Below are positions 1 to 8,405 of a stretch of 64,000 nt of DNA, piece after piece. The stretch comes from Erythrobacter sp. KY5 (GTDB lineage Bacteria; Pseudomonadota; Alphaproteobacteria; Sphingomonadales; Sphingomonadaceae), in the NCBI RefSeq assembly GCF_003264115.1, contig NZ_CP021912.1, positions 1,161,001 through 1,225,000 on the forward strand, read 5' to 3'. Under the pieces are notes generated by a model. That model was not told the DNA's origin, did not search any database, and worked only from the letters and a program-made list of their open reading frames with translations. A program made the position numbers and the translations under genes. The first letter of the stretch is position 1. Each line of letters starts with the position of its first letter.

Positions 1-587
1 AAGCGGTCCCTGATCCAGAGCAGGTCACGGCGGCTTTGTTCGTCCAACGGTAGGGTCGGATCGATGCCGGCATGGACAAACAGATAGTCGCCGGCGACGA
101 TCATTTCTTCGAACCCGGCGATGTAGTCACGCTCCGACTGCGGGATGAGATCGGGCAACAGATCGAACAGCTCTTCCAGCGTCAGCGCATTGAACTGTTT
201 CTTGGACAAGCCATAGCTCATGACCGTCTCACGCCCGCCATGTTTGAGGAAATGCCGCAGCACTTCGGGCTTCTCGAATGAATCGAGCAGCATCTCTTCA
301 TGATTGCCAGCAAGGACGCGGACGGATCGTTTGCCCTGCCATTCCCGAGTGTCAGATACGACGCCCGCGCTGTCGGGGCCCCGATCCACAAGGTCTCCGA
401 GCAGGATGACTTGCGAATCGCATTCGCCGCGCCCGCGATCATCCTCCTCGATGGCATCGATCATCGCACGGTAAAGGTCACGTCGTCCGTGAATGTCGCC
501 AATCACATAATAGCGCGTACCCGGCGGCACTGCCGGATGGCGCGGCTGTGGCTTGGGGCCGAACATCTTGCGAAGTGCATTGAACAT
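1..587 (-). CDS. Metallophosphoesterase, serine/threonine phosphatase type (3' end outside window)
   Basis: This is the first 195 codons of a calcineurin-like phosphoesterase; the stop lies beyond base 1. The three metal-binding motifs of the PPP-type family are visible: GDIHGR at about residues 30-35, GDLVDRG at 64-70 and GNHEE at 94-98. These motifs bind the dinuclear metal centre and the phosphate in bacterial protein phosphatases such as PrpA/PrpB and in diadenosine tetraphosphatase relatives. No signal peptide is present, so it should be cytoplasmic. The ATG at 587 is followed by MFNALRKMFGPK, a basic leader common in alphaproteobacterial members. The exact substrate (phosphoprotein or dinucleotide) cannot be read from the sequence. 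Confidence 0.85.
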   Translation of the reverse strand, partial: MFNALRKMFGPKPQPRHPAVPPGTRYYVIGDIHGRRDLYRAMIDAIEEDDRGRGECDSQVILLGDLVDRGPDSAGVVSDTREWQGKRSVRVLAGNHEEMLLDSFEKPEVLRHFLKHGGRETVMSYGLSKKQFNALTLEELFDLLPDLIPQSERDYIAGFEEMIVAGDYLFVHAGIDPTLPLDEQSRRDLLWIRDR

Positions 588-968
588 CGTTGCGTCTTTG
601 GTCGTCCTATCGACGATGGGTTTACATTCTTATCGCGACGCAAATCGTGCGCCGGGTCGGGGTGAATTTTCGAAAGCGTGTGCCTTTAGTCGCATACCAT
701 CTGAACGGCAACTGAGTGCGCGCCGTCAGGCACCACCGATCCCGTGCACAGGCAGAAAATTCAGCGATCCGCGCGGGGTAGAGGCCTTCCCGATATGATG
801 CAAAAACTCCACACCAGTGTGGGATTGGGGAGACGCGCGCAATTTCTCTTGTGCTATGCAGCATAAGCGTGCACGATTGTTTCGCATTTGGCTGAGATTG
901 CTCACAATAATACGCAACCGTCGAATGTGCAGGTGGGACGAAGCAACAACACAAACAAGGAAGTTGTC
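588..968. other. Intergenic region between divergent genes
   Basis: This 381-base stretch lies between the phosphatase (minus) and the TorF-like porin (plus) and must hold both promoters. Short overlapping reading frames exist on both strands, but none has a credible start site or a recognisable product. A small perfect inverted repeat, CCACAC-CA-GTGTGG, lies at 809-822; its role is unknown. I see no RNA gene. Confidence 0.5.
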
Positions 969-1880
969 ATGCTCACGTCCATCCGCGGCCTCACGGCTGC
1001 AATCCTCTCTGCGGGTGCTCTGGTTACCGCCGCGCCCGCTTTCGCTGAAACTGCCGATAATGATGGCGCTATAAGTGAAGAACTCATTGCGGCCTCCGCC
1101 GCACTCGACAATAACGGTGCGCAAGGTGCCGAGCTTGTCCTTTCCACCCAGACTGCGTCGAACGTAGATAGGGCAATCCAGCCCATCGTGGACACGGCCA
1201 GTGCCATGGCTGGCGAAAGTGGTCTGACCTTCTCCGCCAACATAGCCCTTGCGAGCGAGTATCGTTTCCGCGGGGTCGACCTGTCGGGCGGCGAACTGGC
1301 CGTTCAAGGCGGTTTCGATGTCAGCCATTCATCCGGCTTCTATGTCGGCACATGGGCATCGAACCTCGACGAGGACACCGTCGGATACGGTTCGCTTGAG
1401 CTTGACCTTTACGGCGGCTGGAGCGGCAGTGTCTCTGACGCAGTTTCTGTCGATGTTGGCTTCATCGCCTACACCTATCCTGATGCTCCGGCAGGCGACT
1501 TTGACTATTACGAGGTGTACGGGTCGCTTGGCTTCTCGCTCGGTCCGGCATCGGCCACCACCGGCATCGCCTATGCGCCGGGCCAGGATGGCCTCGATTT
1601 CGGCGGGGGGACCGATGACAACCTCTACCTCTACACCGATCTCAGCGTGGCTGTTCCGGGCACGCCGGTCTCGATTGATGGGCACCTGGGATACACCGAC
1701 GGTTCGCTGACATTCACCAATGACAGCAAGGCTTTCGATTGGTCGCTTGGTGCGAGCGTCGGGCTTGGCGGGAACTTCTCGGCCAGCGTCGCCTACGTCG
1801 AGGCCGAAGGCTCGTTCCTTCCCGGCCAGTACGATTTCACCGACGCGACTGTCGTCGCAACGCTCAGCGCGAGCTTCTGA
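969..1880 (+). CDS. TorF family putative outer-membrane porin (TIGR02001/Gcw_chp)
   Basis: A 303-residue secreted protein. Residues 1-26 form a classic signal peptide ending in AFA, after which the mature protein starts with ETADNDG. From about residue 80 the protein shows the Gcw_chp family pattern: SANIALASEYRFRG, then alternating aromatic/glycine strands, ending in a terminal Phe (SASF) as in outer-membrane beta-barrels. Members are assigned as putative porins, but the substrate is unproven. The ATG at 969 was chosen because AAGGAAG (957-963) lies just upstream and the signal peptide begins there; an in-frame start at 888 would add a non-signal leader. Confidence 0.8.
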   Translation: MLTSIRGLTAAILSAGALVTAAPAFAETADNDGAISEELIAASAALDNNGAQGAELVLSTQTASNVDRAIQPIVDTASAMAGESGLTFSANIALASEYRFRGVDLSGGELAVQGGFDVSHSSGFYVGTWASNLDEDTVGYGSLELDLYGGWSGSVSDAVSVDVGFIAYTYPDAPAGDFDYYEVYGSLGFSLGPASATTGIAYAPGQDGLDFGGGTDDNLYLYTDLSVAVPGTPVSIDGHLGYTDGSLTFTNDSKAFDWSLGASVGLGGNFSASVAYVEAEGSFLPGQYDFTDATVVATLSASF

Positions 1881-2033
1881 CGCCGCAAGTTGTCAAAACC
1901 GGATAGCCCGCGGGTAAGCGGGAGGAACGGAGCGCGGGGCCTCGCTGGTCTCGCGCTCTTTCCGTTTGAGAAACCCGCGCCCTTGCGACAGTCTTCGGGC
2001 ACCCTTAACTCGGCACGCGAAAGGACTGCTCAC

Positions 2034-2471
2034 ATGGTCAAATATCTCCATTCAATGATCCGCGTCACCGATCCGCAGGCAACGGTCGATTTCTTCAAGC
2101 TGATCGGGCTTGAAGAAGTGCGGCGCTTCGATGTCGAAGCCGGTCGCTTTACGCTGATCTTCCTCGCCGCACCCGGACAGGAAGGCGTCGCCGAGGTCGA
2201 GCTCACCTACAACTGGCCGCCCGAGGACGGCAGCGATCCCCAAGATTATGATGGCGGGCGCAATTTTGGCCATCTCGCCTACCGCGTCGAGAATATCTAC
2301 GACACGTGCCAGCGGCTTGCCGATGCGGGGCACACGATCCTCCGCCCACCGCGCGATGGACATATGGCCTTCGTTAAATCGCCTGACGGCATCTCGGTGG
2401 AATTGCTGCAGGAAGGCAATCTTGAGCCACGCGAACCCTGGGCCAGCATGGAAAACACCGGAAGCTGGTAA
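2034..2471 (+). CDS. gloA: Lactoylglutathione lyase (glyoxalase I)
   Basis: A 145-residue VOC-fold enzyme that isomerises the hemithioacetal of methylglyoxal and glutathione to S-lactoylglutathione in the cytoplasm. All four metal ligands of the E. coli-type enzyme are in register: His6, Glu56, His80 and Glu123. The length is close to the bacterial norm (about 135), which favours the Ni/Co-type enzyme. The start at 2034 is preceded by GAAAGGA about eight bases upstream; a longer frame from 1890 lacks family similarity in its extension. It stands alone between the porin and the convergent nhaA. Confidence 0.88.
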   Translation: MVKYLHSMIRVTDPQATVDFFKLIGLEEVRRFDVEAGRFTLIFLAAPGQEGVAEVELTYNWPPEDGSDPQDYDGGRNFGHLAYRVENIYDTCQRLADAGHTILRPPRDGHMAFVKSPDGISVELLQEGNLEPREPWASMENTGSW

Positions 2472-2502
2472 GCCCGCGAAACGACCCTGCGACCGCCTGC
2501 GC

Positions 2503-3759
2503 CTAGCGGAGCGGGTCGTTGGGGTGGGTGTCCTGAGGGATTGGGCCCTGGTCGTCGCATTCCTCAGCCGGGTGGGTCGTCGTCATGCGCAGCACAATGT
2601 AGCCAAGGATCGCAGAGACTGCGGAGCCGGTAAGAATGCCAATCTTGGCTTCTTCCACCAGCAGTGGCGCGCCCGGGAAGGCAAGGCCGCCGATGAATAT
2701 GCTCATCGTGAAGCCGATCCCGCACAGGATCGATATGCCCCAGATTTCTGGCCAGCTCGCATTGTCGGGTCGCGGCGCAAAGCCTGACTTGTCGGCCAGC
2801 CACACGATTGTGAAGATACCGACCTGCTTGCCCACCACCAGACCGGCGGCAATCGCGATCGGAAGCGGCGCCAGCAGCGCTTCTGGGCCCATGCCTTCCA
2901 GCGATACGCCGGCATTGGCAAAGCCGAAAACCGGTACGACAAGATACGCGCTCCACGGCGCAATCGCGTGTTCGAGGCGTTCGAGCATTGAGTTGCCATC
3001 GCGCCGTTTGAGCGGGATGGTGAGCGCGGCAACAACGCCTGCAATCGTGGCGTGGACGCCCGAATTCAGGACGCAGTACCAAAGCACGATCGACAAAAGG
3101 ATGTAGGGCCAGAAATAGTCCACGCGCATCCGGTTGAGCGCAATCATCAAGGCAACCACGCCAACCGAGGCGACCAGCCACTCGGTATAGAGGCCCTGCG
3201 TATAGAACACGGCGATCACCAGCACCGCGCCAATATCGTCGACAATAGCGACCGTCAGCAGGAAAAGGCGCAAGGAGGCGGGAACCCTGTTGCCCAAAAG
3301 GCCCAGTACTCCCATCGCAAAGGCGATGTCGGTTGCCGCCGGAATGGCCCAGCCATTGAAGTATTCGCCGCCGCCGGTGACCAGAAGATAGACAATCGCC
3401 GGGACGCCCATGCCAGCCGCTGCCGCCAGCATCGGAAGACGTCGCGCAGCAGGATCTGCCAGCGAGCCTGAAATAATTTCGCGTTTTACTTCTAAACCGA
3501 CGACAAAAAAGAAGATCGCCATCAATCCATCATTGATCCAATAGTGAAGGTCCTTTAGCTTCTCTATCGGGGTCCAGGGCAGTTTGCCGTAAAACAGCTC
3601 GCGATATTCGTCAGCCATGGGAGAGTTGGCGGCGATCATCGCAGCTGCTGCTACCAGAATCAGCAGGATCCCAGCCGATGCGTCGCTGACGAACAGCGCT
3701 CGCACGGGGGCAAAGACACGACGGAGAGGGTTGGTCGAAGTGGGGACGTTATCAGACAT
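2503..3759 (-). CDS. nhaA: Na+/H+ antiporter NhaA
   Basis: A 418-residue inner-membrane antiporter that exports Na+ in exchange for protons. The ion-binding aspartate pair is Asp174-Asp175 (VAIVDDIGAV), and the assembly helix has ATDIAFAMG with Asp144, matching Asp163/164 and Asp133 of the E. coli protein. Hydrophobic segments account for most of the chain, consistent with twelve helices, and the length is slightly above the usual 390. The hydrophilic tail (residues 395-418) is Asp/Pro rich. It diverges from the glycosyltransferase gene with about 95 bases between them. It suits a marine or saline habitat, which is an inference. Confidence 0.95.
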   Translation of the reverse strand: MSDNVPTSTNPLRRVFAPVRALFVSDASAGILLILVAAAAMIAANSPMADEYRELFYGKLPWTPIEKLKDLHYWINDGLMAIFFFVVGLEVKREIISGSLADPAARRLPMLAAAAGMGVPAIVYLLVTGGGEYFNGWAIPAATDIAFAMGVLGLLGNRVPASLRLFLLTVAIVDDIGAVLVIAVFYTQGLYTEWLVASVGVVALMIALNRMRVDYFWPYILLSIVLWYCVLNSGVHATIAGVVAALTIPLKRRDGNSMLERLEHAIAPWSAYLVVPVFGFANAGVSLEGMGPEALLAPLPIAIAAGLVVGKQVGIFTIVWLADKSGFAPRPDNASWPEIWGISILCGIGFTMSIFIGGLAFPGAPLLVEEAKIGILTGSAVSAILGYIVLRMTTTHPAEECDDQGPIPQDTHPNDPLR

Positions 3760-3855
3760 GTTGGGTGTCCCTTTTCAGAAAACCTGACAAGAGTGCAAGG
3801 TCAAACCGGGCTCGAAGGGGAGAATCGGGCCCAGTTTGCATCAAGGAGGGTCGCC

Positions 3856-5283
3856 TTGAGCGTTGAAAATTGGGATTTGTGGCAGTGGCTGGCAGTCGTC
3901 CAGCACGAGCTGCTTTTATTTGCGGGTGTGTTTTTTCTTATCGGTGCGCTTGATGACATCGCTGTGGACATATCATGGCTGTGGCTCAAGCTGACCGGGA
4001 GAGCCCGGACCGGCAGGGTAAATCGCGAACAACTTCAATGCAGCGAACTCTCGGCTCCGGCCGCGATCGTTATCCCTGCGTGGAATGAAGCCGACGTGAT
4101 TGCAGACACGATCCAGCATATGCTGAGCGTGTGGCCCCAGCGCGCGCTCCGGCTGTATGTCGGGATTTATCGCAATGACATCGACACACTCGAGGCTGCG
4201 ATGAGCGCTGCGCGCGGGGACAGTCGCCTGAGACTGGTCATTCACGATCGTGCAGGGCCGAGCACCAAGGCCGATTGCCTCAACCGCCTTTACAAGGCGA
4301 TCCGCGACGACGAGGACCGAGCAGGCGAACGCTTTGCCATGGTCGTTTTTCACGACGCAGAAGACATGGTCGATCCGGCAGGTCTGGGCTTGCTGGACTG
4401 GGCTGTTGCCGATGGGGCGCATTTTGCGCAGCTGCCTGTCGAACCCTTGCCGCAGGCGGCTCGCCATTGGCTGGGTAGTCATTATTGCGAGGAATTTGCC
4501 GAAGCCCACGGGAAAGCCATGATCGTGCGCAGCGCGGTTGGCGCCGCTCTTCCCGCCGCAGGGGTCGGGTGCGGGGTAGAGCGTTCGATGCTCGACACGC
4601 TCGCCGAGCAAGGTCCGAACAATCTGCCTTTCGACCCGGTTTCGCTGACCGAGGATTACGAGCTCGGGCTCAACATCGCAGCACTTGGCGGCGAATGTCG
4701 TTTCGTGCGCGCGCGCGGCGAGGACGATTTGCTGATTGCAACGCGCGCTTTCTTCCCCTCGCAACTTGCCGATGTGGTCGGACAGAAGACGCGCTGGGTG
4801 CATGGCATCGCCTTGCAGGGCTGGGACCGAACCGGCTGGGCTGGCGGTGCAGCCGAGAGCTGGATGAGAGCGCGGGACCGTCGCGGGCCGCTCACCGCGA
4901 TCGTGCTGTTTTTTGGCTACACGCTGCTTTTGCTGACCGTGTTGCTGGCGACGGCGGTGAATGCGGGCTGGACCGAGCCTGTGACACTCACACCGGCCCT
5001 AGTTGCGCTCCTTACCCTCAACCTGGGGTTCTTTATCTGGCGCGCCTTGATGCGCTTTGCCTTTACCGCGCGCAATTACGGCGTGGCTGAAGGTGTCTTT
5101 GCGGTGATGCGTATTCCGGTCACCAATGTGATCTCGATTATGGCAGGAAGACGCGCCCTGTTGGCCTATGCCCGCACCTTCGCGGGGCATAGCGCAACGT
5201 GGGACAAGACGCCGCACAGCCACCACCCGGCACAGTCGATCAAGGGACTGGCCAAGCCTTCGAAGATACCGGGAACGCGGTAA
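3856..5283 (+). CDS. NfrB-like membrane glycosyltransferase
   Basis: A 475-residue protein with an N-terminal membrane helix (VVQHELLLFAGVFFLIGALDD), a GT-A type glycosyltransferase domain from about residue 60, and at least three C-terminal helices. VIPAWNEADVI, the acceptor-side KADCLN, and the Q-x-x-RW-like segment QKTRWVHG mirror the N-terminal part of phage N4 adsorption protein B. E. coli NfrB is about 745 residues, so the C-terminal second-messenger-binding part appears to be missing. The TTG at 3856 is chosen as start because a very strong AAGGAGGG (3843-3850) sits five bases upstream; the in-frame GTG at 3793 has no such site. The next gene starts inside the stop (TAATG). Confidence 0.75.
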   Translation: MSVENWDLWQWLAVVQHELLLFAGVFFLIGALDDIAVDISWLWLKLTGRARTGRVNREQLQCSELSAPAAIVIPAWNEADVIADTIQHMLSVWPQRALRLYVGIYRNDIDTLEAAMSAARGDSRLRLVIHDRAGPSTKADCLNRLYKAIRDDEDRAGERFAMVVFHDAEDMVDPAGLGLLDWAVADGAHFAQLPVEPLPQAARHWLGSHYCEEFAEAHGKAMIVRSAVGAALPAAGVGCGVERSMLDTLAEQGPNNLPFDPVSLTEDYELGLNIAALGGECRFVRARGEDDLLIATRAFFPSQLADVVGQKTRWVHGIALQGWDRTGWAGGAAESWMRARDRRGPLTAIVLFFGYTLLLLTVLLATAVNAGWTEPVTLTPALVALLTLNLGFFIWRALMRFAFTARNYGVAEGVFAVMRIPVTNVISIMAGRRALLAYARTFAGHSATWDKTPHSHHPAQSIKGLAKPSKIPGTR

Positions 5284-6476
5284 TGCAGCCAGTTTCAACG
5301 AACCAGAGGCGCGGCGCGCCGCTCGTGCTGCTTTTTGTCGTTCTCTCGAGCTGGACCGCAGGTCGCAGCGCGGTCTGGGAAAGCCCCTTCGCGCTGCCCG
5401 AACTGGAACTATCGCCCGCGCAGATAATGCTGGTTGAACGCGGGCCGTTGCCGAAAAGCCAAGCGGTCAGCGTTGCGCAGCGCAGCGCCGACATGCCGGG
5501 CCGAACCATCGGTCAGACCGATGGAAAGTCCGATGCGTCGCGCGGCAGGGCACAATCGACAAGTCGGGCCGGAGGCGGTTTCGCATCGGCGTCCGAGCAC
5601 ACGCACATCGCCGCCGGGCATCATTTCCTGATTACGGCTGCCTTGCGACAGGACCTTTCGATCCGTGGCCTGGCCGGTGCGTCGGCTTTGGATGGCCTTG
5701 CCTCGAACAGTCTGAGCGCGCAGGCTGAACGCGCAGCTGCAATTGATGAAGCGACGCCGCCATTTCTTGCGCAAATGCCTGTGTTAACCAACCGCGCGCG
5801 CTTCGCTGATCGCTGGTCGCTCGATGCCTTCGCGTTCTTCCGGTCGGGCTCGTCCTCGCTTTCGAGCACGCAAGGCCGTGCTCCGGTCTACGGTGCGAGC
5901 CAGTTGGCAGCGAACCTTCAATATCGGCTCGCGCCATCCTCGCCTCACGATCCGCGTGGCTACGCGCGCACCTATCATGCCGTCGTCGAAGATGGAGAGA
6001 CCGAGGTTGCAGCCGGGCTTTCCGCGAGGCCGGTCGCAGCGATCCCGCTTCGCACGGCCGCCGAGATGCGCGTGACGCGCAATCGCTTTTCGACCCAGCT
6101 GAGGCCCGCCGCCTATGCCGTGACCGAGATCGCGCCGCAAAAGCTGCCGCTCGACCTCGCGCTCGAAACCTATGCGGGGGCAGGCTATGTCGGCGGCGCT
6201 GCCGACACTTTCTTTATCGACGGGCAAGCCGGCGTCACCCGCGAGATGCTACGGTTCAGGGGTGGAACCACACGGCCGCTCATCTTGAGCCTTGGCGGCG
6301 CGGCATGGGGCGGGGCACAGCGCGATGCCGAGCGGCTCGACGTTGGGCCCACCATGAGGCTCGATCTGACCCTCGGGACCGTGCCAGCGCGCATTTCGGT
6401 CGATTGGCGAGAGCGGGTCGCAGGCGATGCTGAACCCAACTCAGGAGTTGCGGCGACGGTTTCGACGCGCTTCTGA
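5283..6476 (+). CDS. Probable outer-membrane protein with NfrA C-terminal-like barrel
   Basis: A 397-residue protein. It starts with a basic leader and a hydrophobic segment (residues 12-28), followed by a Ser/Gln-rich linker. From about residue 180 there is a beta-rich region with motifs such as YGASQLAANLQYRL, AGLSARPVAAIPL and LETYAGAGYVGG, and a terminal Phe (STRF). This resembles the C-terminal domain of phage N4 adsorption protein A, without NfrA's TPR part. Translational coupling (TAATG) to the NfrB-like gene strengthens the pairing: such pairs form envelope-spanning exopolysaccharide secretion systems. The family call is from memory of motifs, not a search. Confidence 0.55.
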   Translation: MQPVSTNQRRGAPLVLLFVVLSSWTAGRSAVWESPFALPELELSPAQIMLVERGPLPKSQAVSVAQRSADMPGRTIGQTDGKSDASRGRAQSTSRAGGGFASASEHTHIAAGHHFLITAALRQDLSIRGLAGASALDGLASNSLSAQAERAAAIDEATPPFLAQMPVLTNRARFADRWSLDAFAFFRSGSSSLSSTQGRAPVYGASQLAANLQYRLAPSSPHDPRGYARTYHAVVEDGETEVAAGLSARPVAAIPLRTAAEMRVTRNRFSTQLRPAAYAVTEIAPQKLPLDLALETYAGAGYVGGAADTFFIDGQAGVTREMLRFRGGTTRPLILSLGGAAWGGAQRDAERLDVGPTMRLDLTLGTVPARISVDWRERVAGDAEPNSGVAATVSTRF

Positions 6477-6557
6477 CCGCTCGTTTTCGAAGCGCAGGCG
6501 GGGAAGGGGTGCAAAGCTCGCTTCCAACGCCACTCCCGGTGGGCTAGTCGCACTGGC

Positions 6558-7472
6558 ATGGATGTCTACCTGCCCATTGCGAATCTGTCGGTGAATGGCC
6601 TTTTCATCGTTTTCCTCGGAGGGCTGACGGGCATTCTTTCGGGATTGTTCGGCGTGGGCGGAGGATTTCTGACGACGCCGCTTCTCATTTTCTACGGGAT
6701 TCCTCCCACCGTCGCAGCCGCTTCCGCTGCGACGCAGGTGACCGGGGCGAGCGTGTCGGGCGTGATCGCACACGGAAAGCGCAAGGGCGTCGACTATCGC
6801 ATGGGAATGGTGATGGTCGGAGGCGGGGTTGTGGGTGCCTTGCTAGGCGCCGTCTTGTTCAGCCTGCTCCAGGCGTGGGGGCAGATCGATGTCGTGATCG
6901 GTGTGCTGTACGTCCTGCTGCTGGGCACGATCGGATCGTTGATGATGCGCGAGAGCATCGACGCCCTTCGCGGCAAGGCTGATGGCGCATCTGCCCAGCC
7001 GCGCAAGCGCCGCCACCACCCGCTGGTCGCCGGGCTTCCATTCCGCACCCGGTTCTATGCGTCAGGCCTGTACATTTCACCGCTCGCTCCGCTGATCCTC
7101 GGCGTGCTGGTCGGTATTCTCACCATGCTGATGGGGGTTGGCGGCGGGTTTATTCTCGTGCCCGCGATGCTCTATATTCTCGGCATGAGCGGCAATGTCG
7201 TGGTCGGAACATCGCTTTTCCAGATCCTGTTCGTGACTATGGTGACCACGATGACCCATGCGCTCACCACGCAGGCGGTCGACATCGTGCTTGCCGGATT
7301 GCTCTTGCTGGGATCGGTTATGGGCGCGCAGTTCGGGACCCAGATCGCGATGAAGGCGCGTCCCGAAATCCTGCGGATCGTTCTTGCAGCGATCGTCATC
7401 GCGGTGGCTTTGCGGATGCTTTACGGCCTCGGCGTGCAGCCCGACGAAATCTACACCGTAAGCCCACTGTGA
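6558..7472 (+). CDS. Sulfite exporter TauE/SafE family permease
   Basis: A 304-residue integral membrane protein built from two similar halves. Each half has the family glycine motif: GGLTGILSGLFGVGGGF near residue 25 and GILTMLMGVGGGF near residue 190. Members move sulfite, sulfonates or other small sulfur-containing organic anions across the inner membrane. The substrate is not determined here. The stop codon overlaps the start of the next gene (TGATG), so both are translationally coupled. The start at 6558 has no strong ribosome-binding site but begins exactly at the family N terminus. Confidence 0.88.
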   Translation: MDVYLPIANLSVNGLFIVFLGGLTGILSGLFGVGGGFLTTPLLIFYGIPPTVAAASAATQVTGASVSGVIAHGKRKGVDYRMGMVMVGGGVVGALLGAVLFSLLQAWGQIDVVIGVLYVLLLGTIGSLMMRESIDALRGKADGASAQPRKRRHHPLVAGLPFRTRFYASGLYISPLAPLILGVLVGILTMLMGVGGGFILVPAMLYILGMSGNVVVGTSLFQILFVTMVTTMTHALTTQAVDIVLAGLLLLGSVMGAQFGTQIAMKARPEILRIVLAAIVIAVALRMLYGLGVQPDEIYTVSPL

Positions 7473-8245
7473 TGAGAGCGCCCAAACGCATTTGGGCTCC
7501 GCTCGCCCTCCTAATTGCCGCGCCTGTTCTGATGGGCCAGCGCGAACCCGTGCTGGTGCCCGAGGTCAGCCAGTCGCGCGTCGAAGTGAGGCAAGGTTTC
7601 ACCGGCGCCAACCTGCTTCTCTATGGCGCGGTCATCGATCCAGCAGGTGCTCGATCAAGCACGCAGTACGACATCGTCGTGGTTCTGAAGGGACCGACCG
7701 AACCCATCCGCCTTCGCGAGAAAGAGCGCATTGCCGGCATTTGGATGAACGCGGGATCGAGCGACTTTAGATCCGCCCCCTCTTTCTTCGCTGTTGCCTC
7801 TTCGCGTCCGGTCGGGGAAATCGTCGACCCGCTCACCGCTGCGATCTACGAGCTTGGTACGCAGTTCATCCAGCTTAGCCCTTCCGGACAGATTGAACCG
7901 GAGGAACAGGCGCGCTTTGCAAGCGGTCTGGTCGACATGCGCCAGCGTGCGGGGCTCTACAAAGAGGATGCCGATGGCGTGCGCATCAGTGAAGGTGTGC
8001 TTTATCAGGCACGCATAGCTCTCCCTTCGAACGTCACGACCGGCGAATACACTGCAGAGACTTTCGCGATCGCCGACGGCCGTGTGCTCGCAAGCGCCAC
8101 CGCGGATATCGAGGTGGTCAAGGTCGGGCTGGAGGGGCGCGTGGTTCAGGCGGCTGAACGCTGGTCGCTGTTCTATGGCTTGCTTGCCATAGCCCTGTCG
8201 CTGGGCATGGGATGGCTTGCCGGGCGTCTTTTCGCTCGCCTTTAG
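7472..8245 (+). CDS. TIGR02186 family membrane-anchored protein
   Basis: A 257-residue protein with an N-terminal signal or anchor (residues 7-22), a soluble beta-rich periplasmic domain, and one C-terminal helix (WSLFYGLLAIALSLGMGWLAGRLF). This layout and the phrases SQSRVEVRQGFTGANLLLYGA and YDIVVVLKGP match the alphaproteobacterial TIGR02186 family, whose function is unknown but which tends to be encoded beside TauE/SafE permeases, as here. The ATG at 7472 overlaps the upstream stop. A role as accessory subunit of the exporter is inferred only from coupling. Confidence 0.75.
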   Translation: MRAPKRIWAPLALLIAAPVLMGQREPVLVPEVSQSRVEVRQGFTGANLLLYGAVIDPAGARSSTQYDIVVVLKGPTEPIRLREKERIAGIWMNAGSSDFRSAPSFFAVASSRPVGEIVDPLTAAIYELGTQFIQLSPSGQIEPEEQARFASGLVDMRQRAGLYKEDADGVRISEGVLYQARIALPSNVTTGEYTAETFAIADGRVLASATADIEVVKVGLEGRVVQAAERWSLFYGLLAIALSLGMGWLAGRLFARL

Positions 8246-8405
8246 GCCGCTTCAAGCGCCTTTGAAAATCGCCTCTTCTGGCGGGTGGCGTTGACGCGAT
8301 ATTAACCCCGCTCTCCCATATCAGACAGGTCAGAAATGGGGTCGGTCTTTCTGCAATTGTCGGCCCCCAAGTTGAATCAATCCCACTGCGGATAAGGACC
8401 CTCGC

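Noticed and set aside
622-1328. Overlapping minus-strand frames between the phosphatase and the porin gene.
   Set aside because: They lie partly antisense to the porin signal peptide region and lack ribosome-binding sites or recognisable products.
3793-3855. Upstream GTG start for the NfrB-like glycosyltransferase.
   Set aside because: The TTG at 3856 has an AAGGAGGG site five bases upstream and the 21 added residues show no family match.
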